A stretch of 10,146 nt of DNA from an uncultured Eubacteriales bacterium (lineage in GTDB: Bacteria > Bacillota > Clostridia > Christensenellales > Borkfalkiaceae): contig CAJMCT010000032.1 in the NCBI GenBank assembly GCA_905211955.1, positions 1 to 10,146 of the forward strand, given 5' to 3'. Both the position numbers and the translations under genes were made by a program. Shown here piece by piece: positions 1-6,459 of the stretch. The number at the start of each line of letters is the position of its first letter. Positions within the stretch are counted from its first letter, which is position 1. Below the pieces are notes generated by a model, which had not been told where the DNA came from, ran no database searches, and was given only the letters and a program-made list of their open reading frames with translations.

Positions 1-1
1 G

Positions 2-241
2 GGTGAAGACGGCACTCCGATAGGCTTATCTCAAACGACTGACGGTAAAATTAAAGTAAATAGTGGGAAAGACTATTCTTTGGGTGTAAAATTAAACCTT
101 AAAAACCTTTCACAAGGTAGATATTTTATAGAGCCTGTTTTATACTCTATAGACGGCGCTGGAAACTACGTAAGTTATGATCATCCTATAAACGGCGCAA
201 TCATAAATATCGTAAGTGGTTTTGACGGCGGTGTAAGGTAG
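2..241 (+). CDS. C-terminal fragment, Wzt-like carbohydrate-binding domain of a polysaccharide ABC exporter ATPase (partial)
   Basis: The reading frame is open from the left edge and ends at TAG 239-241, giving 79 residues; the start lies outside the window. The visible part has an alternating beta-strand pattern. It contains a segment reading VKLNLKNLSQGRYFIEPVLY, then an acidic/aromatic stretch with a YDHPINGA element, then a last strand ending in IINIV. This order (L-x-x-L-x-x-G-x-Y, a bulky strand, D-H/D-R, then an F/I-x-I strand) is how the C-terminal beta-sandwich of Wzt-type ATPases looks; in those exporters it recognises the finished O-antigen or teichoic-acid-like glycan. No ATPase motif is visible because only the tail is present, so the assignment rests on fold-like pattern alone. 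Another beta-sandwich protein is possible. A terminator follows about 85 nt later, so this gene probably closes an envelope-polysaccharide cluster to the left. Confidence 0.5.
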   Translation, partial: GEDGTPIGLSQTTDGKIKVNSGKDYSLGVKLNLKNLSQGRYFIEPVLYSIDGAGNYVSYDHPINGAIINIVSGFDGGVR

Positions 242-307
242 ATGAAAAAGAGTTTTGGAAGCGTAAATTTATCCGCTCCAGAAATAGTTGGACTAATTGA
301 AGATTAA
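242..307 (+). CDS. Possible small peptide of 21 residues directly after the exporter fragment
   Basis: ATG 242 abuts the TAG at 239-241, with AAGG at 235-238 just upstream, so it could be translated by coupling to the preceding gene. The peptide starts MKKSFGSVNLSAPEIV and ends in LIED before TAA 305-307. It has no signal peptide or membrane segment and I do not recognise it. It may be a genuine small protein, a remnant of the 5' end of a lost glycan-cluster gene, or chance. Its position before the terminator at 328-363 puts it on the same transcript as the exporter fragment. Confidence 0.25.
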   Translation: MKKSFGSVNLSAPEIVGLIED

Positions 308-327
308 ATTAAGTTAGTAGAAATAAA

Positions 328-363
328 AACACGGTATACTTTTTAAAGTATGCCGTTTTTTTT
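328..363 (+). terminator. Intrinsic terminator closing the left-hand gene
   Basis: CGGTATACTTT (332-342) pairs with AAAGTATGCCG (345-355) through one T-G wobble, with a two-base TT loop in the drawn register, which would open slightly. An eight-T run follows at 356-363, and A residues precede the stem and can pair with the first T residues. It separates the left-hand gene from the promoter at 376-404. Confidence 0.85.
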
Positions 364-375
364 GCGTTAAATTGC

Positions 376-404
376 TTGCTTAATATTTGGTAGTGGTGTA
401 TAAT
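376..404 (+). promoter_or_regulatory. SigA-type promoter of the licC-like/permease operon
   Basis: The -35 box is TTGCTT (376-381) and the -10 box is a perfect TATAAT (399-404), with a 17-bp spacer. Transcription should start near 411, leaving a leader of about 95 nt before the ATG at 506. No second promoter is apparent before the permease. Confidence 0.75.
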
Positions 405-432
405 GTGTTCATAAATCACTAATGGAAGGAAG

Positions 433-492
433 AAAAATGAACAAATTTTCAACACCGTCAACTTTCGGTTTGTAAATTTTCGTTCATTTTTT
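433..492 (+). promoter_or_regulatory. Terminator-like attenuator hairpin in the leader of the licC-like gene
   Basis: The base of the stem, AAAAATGAAC (433-442), pairs perfectly with GTTCATTTTT (482-491). The upper stem continues with small bulges: AAA 443-445 with TTT 477-479, TTT 447-449 with AAA 474-476, and ACCG 454-457 with CGGT 466-469, closing an 8-nt loop. Its 3' flank is a six-T run (487-492). It therefore has the shape of an intrinsic terminator, although it is AT-rich and may be weak. It lies between the promoter at 376-404 and the coding start at 506, and it overlaps the small ORF at 437-475, so it could act as a conditional terminator. Confidence 0.5.
437..475 (+). CDS. Candidate 12-residue leader peptide (MNKFSTPSTFGL)
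   Basis: ATG 437 follows a strong ribosome binding site (GGAAGGA, 424-430) with 6 nt spacing, and the frame stops at TAA 473-475. An in-frame ATG at 422 would lengthen it to 17 residues but would lack a ribosome binding site. The codons for MNKF lie in the 5' arm of the hairpin at 433-491 and the stop lies in its 3' arm, so a translating ribosome would disrupt the hairpin. That geometry is typical of leader peptides that control attenuation. The peptide has three Ser/Thr-Pro-like residues but no obvious run of one regulatory amino acid. Translation is inferred, not shown. Confidence 0.4.
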   Translation: MNKFSTPSTFGL

Positions 493-505
493 ACTGAAAG
501 GCACT

Positions 506-1390
506 ATGGAATTAACAAGTAAGCAATTTAACGTTTTAGTAGAGTTAACTAAAGGTCAATACTCTCAAAGAGAACTTTATAAAAAGTCTGGGTACAGTCT
601 TGGCACGGTTAACAAAATCGTAAAGGAACTTACCGACTTAGAGTTTATTAAAGACGGTTTGATTACTGATAAAGGGTATAAAGCCTTAGAGCCGTATACG
701 GCAAAGCGCGCGGTATTTATTGCCGCGGGGTTTGGTTCAAGGCTTGTTCCCGTCACTTTAAACACCCCAAAGCCACTCGTTAGAGTTAACGGAAAAAGGA
801 TAATAGACGGGCTTATCGATTCTTGCTTAAAGGCAGGAATAAACGAAATCTATATAGTTAGGGGATACCTTGCCGAACAGTTCGATCAACTTTTATATAA
901 GTATCCTATGATTAAGTTTTTGGATAACCCCTTATATAACGAAGCAAATAATATATCGTCTGCAATGATAGCGAAAAACCTTTTGAAAAACGCTTACGTT
1001 TTTGAAGCCGACCTTTTGATTAGCAACCCTGATATAATAACCAAGTATCACTATACTAGCGACTTTTTGGCAATCAAAAAGGACGTGACTGACGACTGGT
1101 GTTTTACCGTTAAAAACGGTGTTATCGTAGAAGAAAAGGTTGGCGGTATAGACACTTGGCAAATGGTGGGAATATCTTACTGGAACGAAAAAGACGGTGA
1201 GAAATTAGAAAGCGATATAAAGACTGCTTACGAAATGCCGGGCGGAAAAGAAAAGTATTGGGAACAAGTTCCGTTAGACGTGTTTAAGTCTAACTACAAG
1301 GTAGCGATAAGAGAGTGCAAAGAAGAAGACATTATCGAAATCGACACTTTTAAGGAACTTAAACAAATAGATAAAACTTACGACGTATAG
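506..1390 (+). CDS. Winged-helix/NTP-transferase fusion, LicC-like phosphocholine (or related) cytidylyltransferase
   Basis: This 294-residue protein has two parts. Residues about 1-62 form a winged helix-turn-helix, with SQRELYKKSGYSLGTVNKIV as the HTH core and a wing around GLITDKGYKAL. Residues about 68-290 are a sugar-nucleotidyltransferase fold with the signature AAGFGSRL (73-80), PKPL (88-91, Lys89 the expected catalytic lysine), NEANNISS (145-152), EADLL (167-171) and a late EID (278-280) that would supply the second metal-binding Asp. The NEANNISS/EADLL spacing and the short length resemble LicC, which makes CDP-choline from CTP and phosphocholine; a related phospho-aminoalcohol or sugar phosphate is possible. 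The ATG at 506 follows GAAAGG (496-501), and a start inside would lose the HTH. The permease begins 11 nt downstream, and its ribosome binding site overlaps this gene's stop codon. The fused DNA-binding domain suggests autoregulation, which is inferred. Confidence 0.82.
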   Translation: MELTSKQFNVLVELTKGQYSQRELYKKSGYSLGTVNKIVKELTDLEFIKDGLITDKGYKALEPYTAKRAVFIAAGFGSRLVPVTLNTPKPLVRVNGKRIIDGLIDSCLKAGINEIYIVRGYLAEQFDQLLYKYPMIKFLDNPLYNEANNISSAMIAKNLLKNAYVFEADLLISNPDIITKYHYTSDFLAIKKDVTDDWCFTVKNGVIVEEKVGGIDTWQMVGISYWNEKDGEKLESDIKTAYEMPGGKEKYWEQVPLDVFKSNYKVAIRECKEEDIIEIDTFKELKQIDKTYDV

Positions 1391-1401
1391 GAGATGTTCG
1401 T

Positions 1402-2856
1402 ATGATAGAAAAACAAAAGGGATTAAAAAAATCTTTAAGTCCTCTTAACGTTTGGGCAATAGCATTCGGTTGTATAATCGGTTGGGGTTCGTTTATAAAC
1501 CCCGGTAAAAAGTTTTTGCCCAACTCTGGTGTAGGCGGAACTGCAATAGCAATGGTGCTTGGCGCACTTGTTATGATTATAATCGCATTTTCTTATGCGT
1601 ATATGGTGCCCAAATACCCCAAAGCGGGCGGAGAATTTACGTTTACAAAACAAAGTTTTGGTAAAATCCCCGCGTATGCTTGCGGTTGGTTTTTAGTTGC
1701 GGCGTATTTAACAAACGTTCCTATGAACTCTACTGCAATCGGGCTTATCGTTGACGGTATTTTTGGACCGGTGTTAAAGTGGGGCTTCCACTATACCATT
1801 GCCGGCTTTGAAGTTTGGCTTGGCGAAATTTTGGTTGCAAGTTCAATTTTAATTTTGTTTGCAATCTTAAATATTTGGGGCGTAAAAAAGGCAGGTTTTG
1901 TTCAAACAATTCTTGCGATTTTACTTATCGTTTCGGTATTTGCGTTGTTTATTGCAGCACTTTGTTCGCCATATTTTTCTTGGGAAAACGTTTCACCCGC
2001 TTGGGGCTTTGATAAAAGTGTTTTAGCCAGCACGGGTTCTGTTGATGCAGCGGCAAACCAATCTGCTCTAAGCGCAATCTTAGCAACCTTTGCTATCGCG
2101 CCTTGGGCATTTGTGGGATTTGATGCTATTCCACAAGCGTCTGAAGAATTTAAGTTCTCTTACAAAAAAGTTATTTTTATTATGGTTGTTGCAATCGTTT
2201 TCGGTTGTTTTGTTTACGTATCTAATAATACTATAACCGCAGCCGTTTTAGATAATTGGCCTGAACTTATTGCCGATGCTGAAGGCACGCCTTGGCTACT
2301 ACTTGCCGCTGCCGAAAAAATGCTTGGCACACCGGGTAAAGTTTTGGTAGGCGTTGGTGTTTCAAGTGCAGTTCTTTCAGGTATGATGGGCTTTTATTTG
2401 GCATCATCTCGCTTAATGTATTCAATGTCTAAAGAAGGATATTTGCCCAAAATGTTTGGCAAAATTGACCAAAAGCACGGCACACCTAAAAACGCAATGA
2501 TTTTCTGTATGATTATCTCTTTAGCAGGCCCTGTTTTAGGTAGAGAAGCACTTGGCTGGTTTGTAGATATGAGTGCTATCGGCGCATCAATAGGTTTCTT
2601 CTTTACCTGCTTATCAACCTTTGTCACAATGAAAAAGGATAAAGACGGAAGTTTGTTCTTAAAGGTACTATCAATATTAGGTGTATGTTTCTCGCTTGCC
2701 TTTGTGGTGTTGCAACTTATTCCTATCCCCGGATTAGATGGAGTGCACTTCTGCTGGCAATCATACGTTATGCTTGGTGTTTGGGTATTGCTTGGTGTGG
2801 CTTTCTATATCAAACAAAGAAAGAAGATGGGCATAGAACAATTTATAGAAGTATAA
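1402..2856 (+). CDS. APC-superfamily amino acid/amine permease
   Basis: The 484-residue protein is almost entirely hydrophobic, with about 12 predicted membrane helices and the LeuT-like 5+5 pattern. TM1 carries FGCIIGWGSFINPG (22-35), the glycine-rich unwound helix that binds substrate amine and carboxylate. The loop after TM2 has PKAGGEFTF, a family hallmark. TM6 carries AFVGFDAIPQASEEFK (236-251), again typical of the family. The C-terminus is short and basic. The start ATG follows AGGAG, which overlaps the stop codon of the nucleotidyltransferase gene, so the two are co-transcribed and probably coupled. From the sequence the substrate can only be called an amino acid or small amine. The LicC-like partner makes choline, ethanolamine or a similar alcohol amine the leading guess, in the role played by LicB in the Haemophilus lic1 locus, although LicB is an unrelated transporter type. 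Confidence 0.85.
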   Translation: MIEKQKGLKKSLSPLNVWAIAFGCIIGWGSFINPGKKFLPNSGVGGTAIAMVLGALVMIIIAFSYAYMVPKYPKAGGEFTFTKQSFGKIPAYACGWFLVAAYLTNVPMNSTAIGLIVDGIFGPVLKWGFHYTIAGFEVWLGEILVASSILILFAILNIWGVKKAGFVQTILAILLIVSVFALFIAALCSPYFSWENVSPAWGFDKSVLASTGSVDAAANQSALSAILATFAIAPWAFVGFDAIPQASEEFKFSYKKVIFIMVVAIVFGCFVYVSNNTITAAVLDNWPELIADAEGTPWLLLAAAEKMLGTPGKVLVGVGVSSAVLSGMMGFYLASSRLMYSMSKEGYLPKMFGKIDQKHGTPKNAMIFCMIISLAGPVLGREALGWFVDMSAIGASIGFFFTCLSTFVTMKKDKDGSLFLKVLSILGVCFSLAFVVLQLIPIPGLDGVHFCWQSYVMLGVWVLLGVAFYIKQRKKMGIEQFIEV

Positions 2857-2861
2857 AAAAC

Positions 2862-2896
2862 AAAAAACCTTATCCAAAATCGGATAAGGTTTTTTT
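2862..2896. terminator. Bidirectional terminator between the permease and the SRP RNA
   Basis: AACCTTATCC (2866-2875) pairs with GGATAAGGTT (2882-2891) around a 6-nt loop. It is flanked by six A residues on the left and T residues on the right. On the plus strand it ends the permease operon 6 nt after the stop. On the minus strand the same hairpin is followed by a T-run and can act as a backstop for the SRP RNA. Confidence 0.9.
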
Positions 2897-2918
2897 GCGC
2901 TAAAAAGCGGTTAAATTC

Positions 2919-3190
2919 AAAAAAGCCGTGCATCTTTTTCGACAGTACGTGCCGAAGCGATAATGCGACAGGGTACTCCTTCAAAGCAACCTCATGGCAC
3001 ACGCAACCGGTCTGTTTAGTGCTGCTGTATTCCTACTCTGACACGGTTCGCAGTGGTGCGTTGCATAAGACCTTGATATCAACGCTCCTTCTCGCACCCA
3101 GCCTTCCACACGTAAAGCCTAAAACAGCATTCTGCTCCGCTAAGCGAATTGCGGACAACAGGGCATCGCTAACTCCCCGCATAGCACGGC
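2919..3190 (-). ncRNA. ffs: Signal recognition particle RNA, large bacterial type with Alu domain
   Basis: Read on the minus strand, the 5' GCCGTGC (3190-3184) pairs with GCACGGC (2931-2925), closing the molecule, and six T residues (2924-2919) follow as the 3' end. Just after the 5' end comes an Alu-domain segment with GCGGGGAGTTAGCGATGCCC, the form found in clostridial and Bacillus SRP RNAs. The S domain carries the SRP54 (Ffh) site, GTCAG-A-GTA-GGAA-TAC-AGCAGC (3042-3021): a GGAA tetraloop on a 3-bp stem next to the symmetric loop. The length of about 272 nt matches the large bacterial class. The RNA scaffolds Ffh and directs ribosomes with nascent membrane proteins to FtsY. One base of the conserved internal loop differs from the usual G (see findings). 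The gene is transcribed divergently from ileS. Exact ends are inferred from pairing and promoter position. Confidence 0.93.
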
Positions 3191-3196
3191 TATATT

Positions 3197-3225
3197 ATTC
3201 TATCCTAAATCTCAATTAAAATCAA
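3197..3225 (-). promoter_or_regulatory. Promoter of the SRP RNA gene
   Basis: On the minus strand TTGATT (3225-3220) and TAGAAT (3202-3197) are spaced by exactly 17 bp. The predicted start falls at about 3190, the G that begins the closing helix of the RNA. Upstream, A/T tracts around 3226-3250 could serve as an UP element, as expected for an abundant stable RNA. Confidence 0.75.
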
Positions 3226-3264
3226 CTTATTTTTTTGAAAATTGTTAAAAATAACGAAATTAAC

Positions 3265-3293
3265 TTTACTTTTGTCTTATTAAAAGTTATAAT
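3265..3293 (+). promoter_or_regulatory. Promoter of the ileS operon
   Basis: TTTACT (3265-3270) and a perfect TATAAT (3288-3293) are 17 bp apart, which places the start near 3300 and leaves a leader of only about 28 nt. A second TATAAT-like string at 3307-3312 is too near the ribosome binding site to be useful. With so short a leader there is no room for the T-box riboswitch that often controls ileS in Firmicutes. Confidence 0.6.
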
Positions 3294-3327
3294 TTAAAAG
3301 TATTATTATAATTAGGAGCATTATGCA

Positions 3328-6300
3328 ATGTACAAGAAAGTCGATACCTCGTTAAACTTTTTAGAAAGAGAAAAAGAAGTACTACAATTTTGGAAAGACA
3401 ACGAAATTTTCGAACAAAACGTTAAGATGAACGAAGGTAGTCGTGAATTCACTTTTTACGACGGACCGCCCACCGCAAACGGCAAGCCACACATTGGTCA
3501 TATTTTGACACGTGTTATTAAGGATATAATTCCACGTTATCACGTTATGAAAGGCGAGCACTGTTTAAGAAAGGCTGGCTGGGATACGCACGGACTTCCC
3601 GTAGAACTTGAAGTAGAAAAAGTTTTGGGTATAGACGGAAAGCAAGAAATCGAAAAGTACGGTATTGAACCTTTTATCAAAAAATGTAAAGAAAGCGTTT
3701 GGAAATATAAGGGTGAATGGGAAAAAATGAGTGACCGTGTAGGCTATTGGGCAGACATGGAAAACCCGTATATTACCTACGACGACAAATACATAGAATC
3801 AGTATGGTGGGCAATCAAGACGATAGCCGAAAAAGGTCTTTTATACAAGGGCTACAAAATCGTTCCTTACTGCCCGCGTTGTGGAACTGCTTTATCTTCT
3901 CACGAAGTGGCGCAAGGCTATAAAGACGTTAAGGATACGTCAGTTTTCGTGCGCTTTAAGGTTAAAGGAAGAGAAGACGCATACTTCTTAGCATGGACGA
4001 CTACGCCTTGGACGCTTCCTTCTAACGTATGCCTTTGTATGAACCCAAGCGAAGACTATGCTGAAATCAAAGCGCAAGACGGCAAGGTTTATATTTTAGC
4101 AAAAGCACTTTGCGACAAGTTCTTTCAAGATTACGAAACCTTATCAATCAAGAAAGGTTTAGAATATCAATTTGCCGAATACGAACCCTTGTTTGACTTT
4201 ACTGCAAAGGCAGTGGAAAAGAATAAGAAGGTGTTCGTGGTTGTCACCGACGATTACGTCACTATGGAAGACGGTACTGGTATCGTTCACAACGCACCTG
4301 CTTTTGGTGAAGACGATGCAAGAGTATGTAAAGATTACGATATAGCGTTTGTAAACCTTGTAGACACAAGGGGACGCATGACCGAAGGCGCAGGAAGATA
4401 CGAAGGCTTGTTCGTTAAAGACGCGGATAAAGAAATCATTAAAGACTTAAAGGAAGCAGGCTTATTATTTGCAGAACTTCCATTTGAACACAGTTATCCG
4501 TTCTGTTGGCGTTGCGATACACCGCTTATCTACTATGCAAGACAAAGTTGGTTTATCAAAATGACCGCCGTAAAGGATAGACTTTTAGAAGTAAATAATT
4601 CTATCAATTGGATGCCCGAAACCATTAAGAGCGGAAGAATGGGGAACTTCTTAGAAAACGTTATCGACTGGGGTATCAGTAGAGAACGTTATTGGGGAAC
4701 ACCGCTTCCAGTTTGGGTATGTAATAAATGTGGAAAAGTCCACGTTATCGGTAGCAAAGAAGAACTTAAAAATCTTTGCGGTATAGAAGGTGATATCGAA
4801 CTTCACCGCCCGTATATAGACGATTGCACTTTCAAGTGTGATTGCGGTGGCGACTTTATTCGTGAAAAAGAAGTTATCGACTGCTGGTTTGACTCAGGCT
4901 CAATGCCCTTTGCGCAATACCACTATCCCTTTGAAAACAAAGAACTCTTTGAAAGTCACTTCCCTGCAGACTTTATCTCGGAAGCAATCGACCAAACGAG
5001 AGGTTGGTTCTACACGCTTATTGCTATATCGACCTTACTTTTCGATAAAGCGCCCTTTAAGAACTGTATAGTTTTAGGACACGTTAACGATAAAAACGGT
5101 ATTAAGATGAGTAAGCACAAAGGCAACGTAGTTGATCCTTGGAGCATATTAGACAAGCAAGGCGCAGACGCGGTAAGATGGTACTTCTATACTGGATCGG
5201 CACCTTGGCTACCTTCGAGATTCTACGAAGAAGCCGTTTCCGAAGCACAAAGAAAGTTTATGGGAACGCTTTGGAATACTTATGCGTTCTTCGTTCTATA
5301 CGCTGACATCGATAAATATAACCCTGCCGAATACGACCTTGCTAAGTGCAAGTTATCGCTTATGGATAAATGGGTGTTGTCAAAACTCAACACACTTGTT
5401 AAAACGGTTGATAAAGGACTTAGCGAATACAATATTTTCGATAGTGCAAGAGCATTATCTGCGTTTACCGACGAACTCTCTAACTGGTACGTTCGCCGTG
5501 GTAGAGAAAGATATTGGGGACACGAAATGACCGAAGATAAGGCTGCGGCATACACCACGCTTTACACGGTATTAGTCACCTTAGCAAAACTTTCCGCACC
5601 GTTTACGCCCTTTATGGCAGAATCTATTTATCAAAACTTAGTGCCTAACTTCTATAAAGATGCACCTAAGTCCGTTCACCTTTGCGACTTCCCCAAAGTA
5701 GACGAAAATGCAATCGACTTTGAACTTGAAGAAGGCATGCAAAACGTTTTAGATATCGTTGCGTTAGGAAGGGCTTGTAGAAACACTTCTAACATAAAAA
5801 ATAGACAACCTTTATCAAAAGTTTTCGTTTGCGCAGAGCAAAGAAAAGATTTGAGCGGAGGACTTTTAGATATCGCTAAAGAAGAACTTAACGTTAAAGA
5901 AATAGAATACTTAAAAGACGCAACCAAGTTTGTTTCTTATAAGATTAAACCCCAACTCAAAACCTTAGGACCTAAGTATGGTGCTAAACTTGGTAAGATT
6001 AGGGCGTTCTTTGAAACGTGCGATGCTAACGAAGTAGTAAACACTGTTAAGAGTGGAAAAGAATACGTAGCAAACTACGATGGCGACACGTTTAACTTTA
6101 CTATCGACGATTTACTAATTTCAAGTGAAAGTATGCAAGGCTTTATATCTTCGTCGGACGGCGGTATGACGGTAGTACTTGATACCACCATTACCCCCGA
6201 ATTACAAATGGAAGGTATAGAGAGAGAGCTTATCTCTAAGATTCAATCAATGAGAAAAGACGCAGGCTTTGAAGTGGTAGATAGAATTAACGTTTACTAT

Positions 6301-6459
6301 TCTTCAAACGACGAGTTGATTAAGACTGCGTTTAGGTCAAGCGATTTATCAAGCGTAGTTCTTGCCGACAACGTAATAGAAGGCAGTGCGGACGGCTTTA
6401 CGAAAGAACTTGACGTAAACGGTGCAAAATGCACGGTGACGGTTATTAAGGTGATTTAA
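3328..6459 (+). CDS. ileS: Isoleucyl-tRNA synthetase, type 2 (eukaryote/archaea-like)
   Basis: This class I synthetase, in the cytosol, charges tRNA-Ile with isoleucine. At 1043 residues it is complete. The Rossmann core carries HIGH (55-58) within YDGPPTANGKPHIGHILTR. A first zinc-type pair, CPRC (182-185), precedes the CP1 editing domain, which contains WTTTPW (223-228) and GTGIVHNAPAFGEDD (316-330). A second Cys cluster is CNKC (465-468) plus CDC (504-506). KMSKH (593-597) is the ATP loop. The anticodon-binding domain follows and the tail is long, without the C-terminal zinc finger of ordinary bacterial IleRS. The N-terminus (FLEREKEVLQFW) and the TANGKPHIGH context match the type 2 group, which also includes the mupirocin-resistance enzyme MupA. 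AGGAG (3314-3318) lies 9 nt before the chosen ATG. The gene heads an operon and its stop overlaps the next start. Confidence 0.97.
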   Translation: MYKKVDTSLNFLEREKEVLQFWKDNEIFEQNVKMNEGSREFTFYDGPPTANGKPHIGHILTRVIKDIIPRYHVMKGEHCLRKAGWDTHGLPVELEVEKVLGIDGKQEIEKYGIEPFIKKCKESVWKYKGEWEKMSDRVGYWADMENPYITYDDKYIESVWWAIKTIAEKGLLYKGYKIVPYCPRCGTALSSHEVAQGYKDVKDTSVFVRFKVKGREDAYFLAWTTTPWTLPSNVCLCMNPSEDYAEIKAQDGKVYILAKALCDKFFQDYETLSIKKGLEYQFAEYEPLFDFTAKAVEKNKKVFVVVTDDYVTMEDGTGIVHNAPAFGEDDARVCKDYDIAFVNLVDTRGRMTEGAGRYEGLFVKDADKEIIKDLKEAGLLFAELPFEHSYPFCWRCDTPLIYYARQSWFIKMTAVKDRLLEVNNSINWMPETIKSGRMGNFLENVIDWGISRERYWGTPLPVWVCNKCGKVHVIGSKEELKNLCGIEGDIELHRPYIDDCTFKCDCGGDFIREKEVIDCWFDSGSMPFAQYHYPFENKELFESHFPADFISEAIDQTRGWFYTLIAISTLLFDKAPFKNCIVLGHVNDKNGIKMSKHKGNVVDPWSILDKQGADAVRWYFYTGSAPWLPSRFYEEAVSEAQRKFMGTLWNTYAFFVLYADIDKYNPAEYDLAKCKLSLMDKWVLSKLNTLVKTVDKGLSEYNIFDSARALSAFTDELSNWYVRRGRERYWGHEMTEDKAAAYTTLYTVLVTLAKLSAPFTPFMAESIYQNLVPNFYKDAPKSVHLCDFPKVDENAIDFELEEGMQNVLDIVALGRACRNTSNIKNRQPLSKVFVCAEQRKDLSGGLLDIAKEELNVKEIEYLKDATKFVSYKIKPQLKTLGPKYGAKLGKIRAFFETCDANEVVNTVKSGKEYVANYDGDTFNFTIDDLLISSESMQGFISSSDGGMTVVLDTTITPELQMEGIERELISKIQSMRKDAGFEVVDRINVYYSSNDELIKTAFRSSDLSSVVLADNVIEGSADGFTKELDVNGAKCTVTVIKVI

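Noticed and set aside
2898..2909. Small CGCT-AAAA-AGCG hairpin between the terminator and the SRP RNA
   Set aside because: Four base pairs in AT-rich DNA are expected by chance.
3019..3219. Plus-strand 66-codon open frame in the permease-ileS gap
   Set aside because: It lies entirely across the SRP RNA gene on the opposite strand, has no ribosome binding site and shows no protein-like composition.
3191..3327. T-box riboswitch for ileS
   Set aside because: The region is too short after the promoter and lacks an antiterminator-like conserved bulge and a terminator hairpin.
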